Source: WVYX01 sp039586815 (lineage in GTDB: Bacteria > Gemmatimonadota > Gemmatimonadetes > Gemmatimonadales > GWC2-71-9). From it: a stretch of 64,000 bases of DNA. Positions 58,822-64,000 of the stretch are shown piece by piece. The DNA is taken from the NCBI GenBank assembly GCA_039586815.1, contig JBDHJR010000013.1, forward strand, positions 1-64,000, written 5' to 3'. The position numbers were made by a program, and so were the translations under genes. The notes under the pieces were generated by a model, which was given only the letters and a program-made list of their open reading frames with translations, had not been told where the DNA came from and did no database searches. How positions within the stretch are numbered: position 1 is the stretch's first letter; each line of letters opens with the position of its first letter.

Positions 58822-60951
58822 ATGTCACGAGCACACGTCCTCAGGGGTTGGATCGCGGCAGCAATGATCGGGATGGCGCTGGCACCGGGGGCAGCGGCAC
58901 AGGAGTTGCCGCTGCTGGACCCGGGCCAGACACGGCTGATTTCGCAGGAGGTCTCGGGCGACGCAGCCTACGAGCACATCCGCTTCATGACCCACTTCCA
59001 CCGGCCCCGCGGTGGGTCGGACGGGCTGTGGAGCGTGGCGGAGTACGTGGCGCAGAAGGCCGAGGCCTTCGGGCTGAGCGACGTGCAGATCATCAAGCAG
59101 GCATCGTCGCGCGGCCGGCCGTGGAACGCCACCTTCGCCGACCTGTGGATCGTGGAGCCCGCACCCGAGCGCATCGCGAGCACCCTGCAATCGGTGCTGC
59201 ACCTGGCGGACATGAGCCGCCCCGCCGACGTCACGGGCGAGCTGGTCGATCTCGGCGCCGGAGGAGATAGTGACTACGCCGGCCAGGACCTCGCCGGCAA
59301 GATCGTGCTCACCTACGGATCGGTGTTCACCACGATGCAGCGTGCGGTGTGCGAGCACGGCGCGCTCGGTATCGTCTGGTATCCGAGTCCGTTCTCGACC
59401 GACCAGGGAACCAACGGTTCCGGCCCCGCGCGGCCCGACCAGCTCCGCTGGATCCGCACACCTGGTCAGGGCTCCGACGGCTGCGAGCCGACCTTCACGT
59501 TCGGACTCTCCCTGCGACAAGGTCTCGCTCTGCGGCAGCGCCTGCTGCGGACCGAGGAGCCGGTTGTGGTGCGGGCGGTTGTAGAGGCAGCGTTCGATTC
59601 GGAGCAGGGAGCCGAGCCGTGGCAGGTGATGGTGGAGGCTTACATACGCGGGACCGAGCCGGGTATCGGGCAGGACATCGTGCTGACCGGCCACCTCCAG
59701 GAGGAGGGCTTCTCGGCCAACGACGACGCTTCGGGCTCGGCCTCGGTGCTGGAGGTGGGGCGGGCGCTTAACAAGCTGATCGAGGAGGGACGCATTCCGC
59801 GGCCGCGCCGCAACATCCGCATGTGGTGGGTGACCGAGATCGGCAGCCAGCGGCAGTACTTCGCCGACCATCCGGAAGCGCACCACGAGATGTGGGTGAA
59901 CGTCAACCAGGACATGGTCGGTGCCGACCAGTCACAGGACGTGATGCGCAAGCAGAACATCACGCGGCTGCCGGCGGCACGGTTTCACTTCTTCAACGAC
60001 GTCGTGGAGTCGGTGGTGGAGTACATGGTGGCGGCCAACACCTACGAGCTGGCGCAGGCACAGGCCGGCAGCGGCCTGTATCCCAAGCCGCACACCGCGC
60101 ATCTGGGCACGCTGCACCGCTTCAACGCCGAGATGATCTTCTTCCACACCAGCAGCGACCACATGACGTTCCTCGAGGCACCGATAGGGGTGCCCGGGGT
60201 GAGCTTCACCAACATGCCCGACCGGTTCATCCACTCGAGCGACGACGACTTGTGGAACATCGACCGCACGCAGCTGGGGCGGAACGCGGCCGCCGTGGCG
60301 TTGATCTCCTACGTCATGGCGAACGCGGACGGTGATGCGGTCCCCGCGTTCACGGCCAACACGGTGGGGCGGGGGATGGAGCGCCTGGGCCGCAACAGCC
60401 GGCTCGCGCTCGCGTGGGTGGCGCAGGCGCAGGATGCCGAGCGGGCGTACTCGGAGGCCTTCGACCAGATCTGGTATGCGGCGAAGCGCGAGGCGCTCGC
60501 CTTGAACTCGCTCGCCGACATCTCCTCAGACCTGCAAGGCGACGTAGATCGCTTGCTCCAGGAGCTGGAACGCCGGGAGCGGCAGGCTGTGCGGGACTTA
60601 GAGGTGGCCTATCGCCAGGCACACGGCCGGCGCCCGCCCGATCGAGGCGGGCCCGAGGGTGAGGCTGAGCTGGCGCTGGCAGAGATGCAACCAGCACTGA
60701 CCGCCGGACCCACGGAGTTTCTCACCGGCCGCAGCGGGCTGAGCGGCGTGCGCGGGTTGCACGGACTCATGGGGTTCGAGGTGCTGAACTCAGTGGACGG
60801 GCGGGCCACCGGGTGGGAGATCTACCGCTATGTGGCTGCGGAGGCCCGCGAGGCGGGTGCGCACTACTTCGGGACGGTGAGTGCTGAGGCGGTGCTGGAG
60901 TACCTGCGCAACGCCGAGAGCGCCGGGCTCATCGGGCTGCAGCGCGACTGA
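58822..60951 (+). CDS. Secreted M28-family aminopeptidase with PA domain
   Basis: 709 residues. Signal peptide ends at GAAAQE. A PA-type insert (about 130-265, GKIVLTYGSVF) interrupts the M28 peptidase. Zinc ligands and catalytic residues are visible as TGHLQEEGFSANDDASG (His, Asp), the WVTEIGSQ catalytic Glu, VNQDMVG and FIHSSDDDLW. The C-terminal 200 residues are helical with ERAYSEAFDQIWYAAKREAL and a winged-helix-like end (AEARGEAGAHY.. VLEYLRNAESAGLI). The last residue of the stop (60951) abuts the convergent GGDEF stop at 60952. It removes N-terminal residues from peptides in the periplasm or outside. Confidence 0.88.
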   Translation: MSRAHVLRGWIAAAMIGMALAPGAAAQELPLLDPGQTRLISQEVSGDAAYEHIRFMTHFHRPRGGSDGLWSVAEYVAQKAEAFGLSDVQIIKQASSRGRPWNATFADLWIVEPAPERIASTLQSVLHLADMSRPADVTGELVDLGAGGDSDYAGQDLAGKIVLTYGSVFTTMQRAVCEHGALGIVWYPSPFSTDQGTNGSGPARPDQLRWIRTPGQGSDGCEPTFTFGLSLRQGLALRQRLLRTEEPVVVRAVVEAAFDSEQGAEPWQVMVEAYIRGTEPGIGQDIVLTGHLQEEGFSANDDASGSASVLEVGRALNKLIEEGRIPRPRRNIRMWWVTEIGSQRQYFADHPEAHHEMWVNVNQDMVGADQSQDVMRKQNITRLPAARFHFFNDVVESVVEYMVAANTYELAQAQAGSGLYPKPHTAHLGTLHRFNAEMIFFHTSSDHMTFLEAPIGVPGVSFTNMPDRFIHSSDDDLWNIDRTQLGRNAAAVALISYVMANADGDAVPAFTANTVGRGMERLGRNSRLALAWVAQAQDAERAYSEAFDQIWYAAKREALALNSLADISSDLQGDVDRLLQELERRERQAVRDLEVAYRQAHGRRPPDRGGPEGEAELALAEMQPALTAGPTEFLTGRSGLSGVRGLHGLMGFEVLNSVDGRATGWEIYRYVAAEAREAGAHYFGTVSAEAVLEYLRNAESAGLIGLQRD

Positions 60952-62148
60952 TCAGGCCTCGATGCGGTTGCGGCCGGCCTGCTTGGCGCGGTACAGCGCC
61001 TGGTCGGCCGCATCGATGACCTCGAGAGGGTTCGTTTGGCCTTCGCTCGGCTGAGCGACGCCGATGCTGACCGTGACCGTGACGCGCTTGGCGCCGCGCC
61101 CTCCCTTGCGCGCGTCCTTGGGCCTCCTGCGCGGGCGGTTGGGCCCACGCAGCTTGAACCTGGTGTCCTCGATCTCCTGGCGCGCGCTCTCCAGGAAGAG
61201 GAGCACGTCCTCCACGGACTTGCGGGGAAACAGGATCGCGAATTCCTCGCCGCCGTAGCGGAACGCCCGGCCGCCGCCCGACACCTTCCCCAGCCTGGCC
61301 GCGACCATGCGCAGCACCTGGTCGCCAGTGTCGTGTCCGTAGTCGTCGTTGAGTCGCTTAAAGTGGTCCACGTCCGCCATGGCCACCGTGTACTGTCCCC
61401 CCAGGCGCCGCAGCGCCTCGTCCAGCGCGCGCCGCGCAGGCAGCCCTGTTAGCCCGTCGCGGTAGGCCAACGAGTAGGACGTCTCGATGATTGCCACGAC
61501 CAGGATCAGCCCCGCCGTGGCCAGGTAGATCGTCCGCGCGTAGGGCTCGCCGGCGTTGAACGCCAACACCGACGTTACCAGCACCCAGAGGAAGCCCCGC
61601 CCCGTGGCGTCCGGCTTGAGCAGGGCTCGGGTCAGCAACACCACGAACCCCGCCATGGTCGCGACGAGCGCGACGTCGCTCAGGCTGGTCCACGGCACCT
61701 CTGGCTGGGGCAGCAGGTGGGTGTCCAGCAGCGCGGTGAGATGCTCGGAGCGGCCGTAAAGCAGCACGAGCGGGATCTGAAGTACGATCCCTGTCACCCG
61801 CGCGATGCCGATCGGCGTTAGGAAGCCCCGCTCCGGAACCAGCGCCAGGAGCACGAGGTTGAGAGGCAGCAGCACGGCGATGGCCTGGCGCGCTTCGGCG
61901 GATGCCAGGCCAAGGTCGGCAAGAGCCAGCACGATCAGGGCGAGCAGCAGCTGGTTGCGGTGAAAGCGCCACGCCAGCAGCGCGCCGACCAGGAACACTC
62001 CGTATGCCGCGAAGTTCGCCAGGGCGGCGAGCGGCTCCTGCAAGGAGTCGATCTGAAGCAGGATCACGGCCGCGATCAGCAGCAGCCCCTCCGGTACGAA
62101 GAGCGCCACGAGCCTCCGGGCCGCCGTCGAGTCCATGCTCCAATCCAC
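60952..62148 (-). CDS. Membrane diguanylate cyclase (GGDEF)
   Basis: 398 residues. Six or seven membrane helices (about 12-230) form an uncharacterised sensor domain. The C-terminal GGDEF domain has YRDGLTGLPARRALDEAL, DVDHFKRLNDDYGHDTGDQ and YGGEEF, all residues needed to make c-di-GMP. A basic insert (RPRRRPKDARKGGRGAKR) lies before the TVSIGVA strand. It begins with GTG at 62148 right after the ubiE stop, although ATG 62136 is possible. The tight spacing suggests co-transcription with ubiE, a housekeeping promoter arrangement. No RxxD inhibitory site is obvious. Confidence 0.9.
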   Translation of the reverse strand: MDWSMDSTAARRLVALFVPEGLLLIAAVILLQIDSLQEPLAALANFAAYGVFLVGALLAWRFHRNQLLLALIVLALADLGLASAEARQAIAVLLPLNLVLLALVPERGFLTPIGIARVTGIVLQIPLVLLYGRSEHLTALLDTHLLPQPEVPWTSLSDVALVATMAGFVVLLTRALLKPDATGRGFLWVLVTSVLAFNAGEPYARTIYLATAGLILVVAIIETSYSLAYRDGLTGLPARRALDEALRRLGGQYTVAMADVDHFKRLNDDYGHDTGDQVLRMVAARLGKVSGGGRAFRYGGEEFAILFPRKSVEDVLLFLESARQEIEDTRFKLRGPNRPRRRPKDARKGGRGAKRVTVTVSIGVAQPSEGQTNPLEVIDAADQALYRAKQAGRNRIEA

Positions 62149-62931
62149 TTAGGCCGTTCCTCCCCCTAATCCCGCCTTGCACGCCACGTGGATGCCGATG
62201 CCGCCGAACAGCTTGCGACTCACGCGCTCGACCACGAATCCCCGTCGCTCAAGCGCCGCGCTGAAGTCCTGCCACGAGATGTAATGCTCGATCGACGGTG
62301 CAATGTAACCGTATGCCACGGCCTGCCGGTGCCACAGCCAGCCGTATAGGCTCCCGGCCGCCCGCAGGTACCAGAGGTACAGCGAGCGCCACAGCCGATT
62401 GCGCGGCCGGTAGAAGTCGAGCACCAGGAGTAGGCCACCCGGCCGCAGCACCCGCGCGATCTCGTCCAGCGCCGTGCCGTAGTCGGGGGCGTTCCGGATG
62501 CCGTAACCCACGGTGACAGCATCCACGGCCGTATCGCGCACGGGAAGATGCGGCATGTGCGCCACCGAGAACCGCACCCGATCATTGCCGACATCGGTTG
62601 TTCGCTGCGCGGCCGCCCTAACCATGCGGCGTGACACGTCGAGCCCCAGCGCTCGGGCCTGCGGCAGGCGCATCGTCGCTCCCAGGGCCAGGTCACCCGT
62701 GCCGCTTGCCAGGTCCAGCACCGTCGCGTTTCCTTGAACTTTCCCGTCGAGTTCGTCGAGGAGCTGCCGCTTCCATCCGCGGTCCATGCCGAACGAGAAC
62801 GCGCGAGTGAAGCGGTCGTATCGGGGCGCCACCACTTCGAACATGGTGGTGACGAACCGCTGCTTGATGCCCGGGTCGCGGAGGTGCTCCTCCAGGTCCA
62901 GCTGGGGTAGCAGTTCTTCGGGTTCGGTCAT
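62149..62931 (-). CDS. UbiE/MenG-type quinone methyltransferase
   Basis: 260 residues from ATG 62931; the frame to 63117 runs into the divergent gene. It is a class I SAM methyltransferase of the UbiE/COQ5 family: MFEVVAPRYDRFTRAFSFGMDRGWKR, VLDLASGTGDLAL (SAM loop), GLDVSRRMV, and the family signature VTVGYGIRNAPDYGTALDEIARVLRPGG. It should methylate demethylmenaquinone to menaquinone. Divergent by 119 bases from the reductase below. A specialised relative in a polyketide locus is an alternative that the window end prevents me from judging. Confidence 0.82.
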   Translation of the reverse strand: MTEPEELLPQLDLEEHLRDPGIKQRFVTTMFEVVAPRYDRFTRAFSFGMDRGWKRQLLDELDGKVQGNATVLDLASGTGDLALGATMRLPQARALGLDVSRRMVRAAAQRTTDVGNDRVRFSVAHMPHLPVRDTAVDAVTVGYGIRNAPDYGTALDEIARVLRPGGLLLVLDFYRPRNRLWRSLYLWYLRAAGSLYGWLWHRQAVAYGYIAPSIEHYISWQDFSAALERRGFVVERVSRKLFGGIGIHVACKAGLGGGTA

Positions 62932-63050
62932 GGGCCAGGAGTCGTCGCACGGGAACCCGGCCTGGGTCCCCCATGTATGTTTTGGAACACGCCGCTGGTA
63001 CCCGGAAGCTAAGGACTCAACAAGAGCGTGCGGAACAGGTAACTGCCGTG

Positions 63051-64000
63051 ATGCATCGCACCACATTCGACGTGATCGTAGTGGGTGCCGGCCCGGCGGG
63101 GAGCGCTGCCGCGGCATTGCTGGCCGAGCGGGGCTGTTCGGTCGCTCTGGTGGAGCGGGCAGTGTTTCCGCGACCCAAGCCGTGTGCCGAGTATCTGAGC
63201 CCCGAAGCCGCGCGGGTACTCGACCGCCTCGGCCTGACCGACACGCTGCGCCGCGAGGGCGCCGCCCGTCTCAGGGGCATGCGAGTGGTGAGCCCGGGAG
63301 GCACTGCATTCACGGGCCGGTTTGCCGGTGCTCACCCATTCCGCGGCTACCAAGACTACGGCCTGGCGCTCCCCCGTGAGGTGCTCGACGCCCACCTCGC
63401 CGCGGCCGCAGTGGGGTGCGGCGCTGTGTTGTTGGAGCGCACCTCGGTCGAAGGGATCAGCGCTGCGTCCTCTGGGGGGCGTGGAGTGGCCGTGCGCTGC
63501 GGTGACACCCAAAGGACCCTCACCGGGCGGGTCGTGATCGGCGCCGACGGGCTCAATTCCCGCGTCGCTCGGGTTCTGGGAGTCGCCCGCCGCGGGCGCA
63601 GGCGCCGGCTCGCGCTGGTCACGCACTACGAGGGCGTGTCCGGCATGGGTGATGTGGGTGAGATGCACGTCGGGCCGGCCAGCTATGTCGGTCTCGCACC
63701 GGTTGGGCGGGGCCTCACCAACGTGGCAGTGGTGGCAGACCTTAGCAGGGTAACGCCGCGCCGCCCGCTCGAGGACTGGATGGACCAGCTGCTACGTGCC
63801 TTCCCGGCGGTGTACGAGCGCCTGGGGTCCGGGAGCCGCGCCACGCTCGTGCAGGCAGCGGGGCCGTTCGCGCGCACCACGAGGCGGGCCACCGATGATC
63901 GTGTAATCCTGGTGGGCGACGCGGCCGACTTCTACGACCCGTTCACCGGCGAGGGTATCTACGCGGCCCTGCGCGGGGCGGAGCTGGCGGCTGAGCAGGT
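63051..64000 (+). CDS. Geranylgeranyl reductase-type FAD-dependent oxidoreductase (cut by window end)
   Basis: At least 316 residues; the frame runs off the window. The FAD fold is plain: VVGAGPAGSAAAALLAERG (Rossmann), KPCAEYLSPEA (second conserved segment, where KPCGG is usual in the family), VVIGADGLNSRVAR and GDAADFYDPFTGEGIYAALR. These belong to geranylgeranyl reductase/digeranylglycerophospholipid reductase-like flavoproteins, which saturate prenyl chains of quinones or lipids. ATG 63051 and GTG 63048 are both possible. Divergent from the UbiE/MenG gene, so menaquinone side-chain reduction is a plausible link, not shown by sequence. Confidence 0.85.
   Translation, partial: MHRTTFDVIVVGAGPAGSAAAALLAERGCSVALVERAVFPRPKPCAEYLSPEAARVLDRLGLTDTLRREGAARLRGMRVVSPGGTAFTGRFAGAHPFRGYQDYGLALPREVLDAHLAAAAVGCGAVLLERTSVEGISAASSGGRGVAVRCGDTQRTLTGRVVIGADGLNSRVARVLGVARRGRRRRLALVTHYEGVSGMGDVGEMHVGPASYVGLAPVGRGLTNVAVVADLSRVTPRRPLEDWMDQLLRAFPAVYERLGSGSRATLVQAAGPFARTTRRATDDRVILVGDAADFYDPFTGEGIYAALRGAELAAEQ

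Overview
The window is GC-rich, densely coded bacterial chromosome with no rRNA, CRISPR array, insertion sequence or phage gene that I could see. Two tandem DUF5916 outer-membrane proteins, an ADOP-type ABC permease, many short lipoproteins, periplasmic metallopeptidases, DUF4384 and DUF4198 proteins and a GTG/ATG start mix fit Gemmatimonadota best. Acidobacteriota is the main alternative. This assignment rests on gene-family recognition, not on a marker gene.

Left part (1-26600): a DUF481 outer-membrane protein and a VKOR-DsbA fusion; a ClC channel with CBS domains; adenine deaminase; an aldo/keto reductase translationally coupled to a threonine-dehydratase-like enzyme; a secreted octaheme cytochrome of the hydroxylamine-oxidoreductase (HAO) fold; a DUF4198 protein; and a polyphosphate group (SixA, CHAD, and a DUF4956-PPK1 fusion). 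These are followed by a low-complexity DUF4384 protein, a Tat-exported HisC-like aminotransferase, TenA, small lipoproteins, an orphan molybdopterin oxidoreductase, a lipoprotein with two type-1 copper sites, a DPP III-like lipoprotein and a DMT permease.

Middle part (26500-48500): a radical SAM-ArsM fusion, a TVP38-type membrane protein, two DUF5916 paralogues, GpmA, and tRNA-His and tRNA-Trp. A stretch of about 3.6 kb (DUF4239 protein and ADOP permease) lies between the 3' end of tRNA-Trp and a degenerate copy of that end, so it may be an old tRNA-targeted insertion. After it come a degenerate GGDEF protein, a lipoprotein plus M6 protease pair, and a Ser/Thr kinase-GNAT-membrane protein operon.

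Right part (48500-64000): the most striking locus is a compact minus-strand operon reading Rieske protein, cytochrome b, membrane-anchored HAO-type octaheme cytochrome, NapA, a duplicated (tetraheme) NapB and an unknown protein. It looks like a quinol-oxidising bc module wired directly to periplasmic nitrate reduction and probably to nitrite reduction to ammonium, without NapC or NrfH. A divergent porin, a class C beta-lactamase-like protein with a probable 3' frameshift, an M28 peptidase, a diguanylate cyclase, a UbiE/MenG methyltransferase and a truncated geranylgeranyl-reductase-type flavoprotein complete the window.
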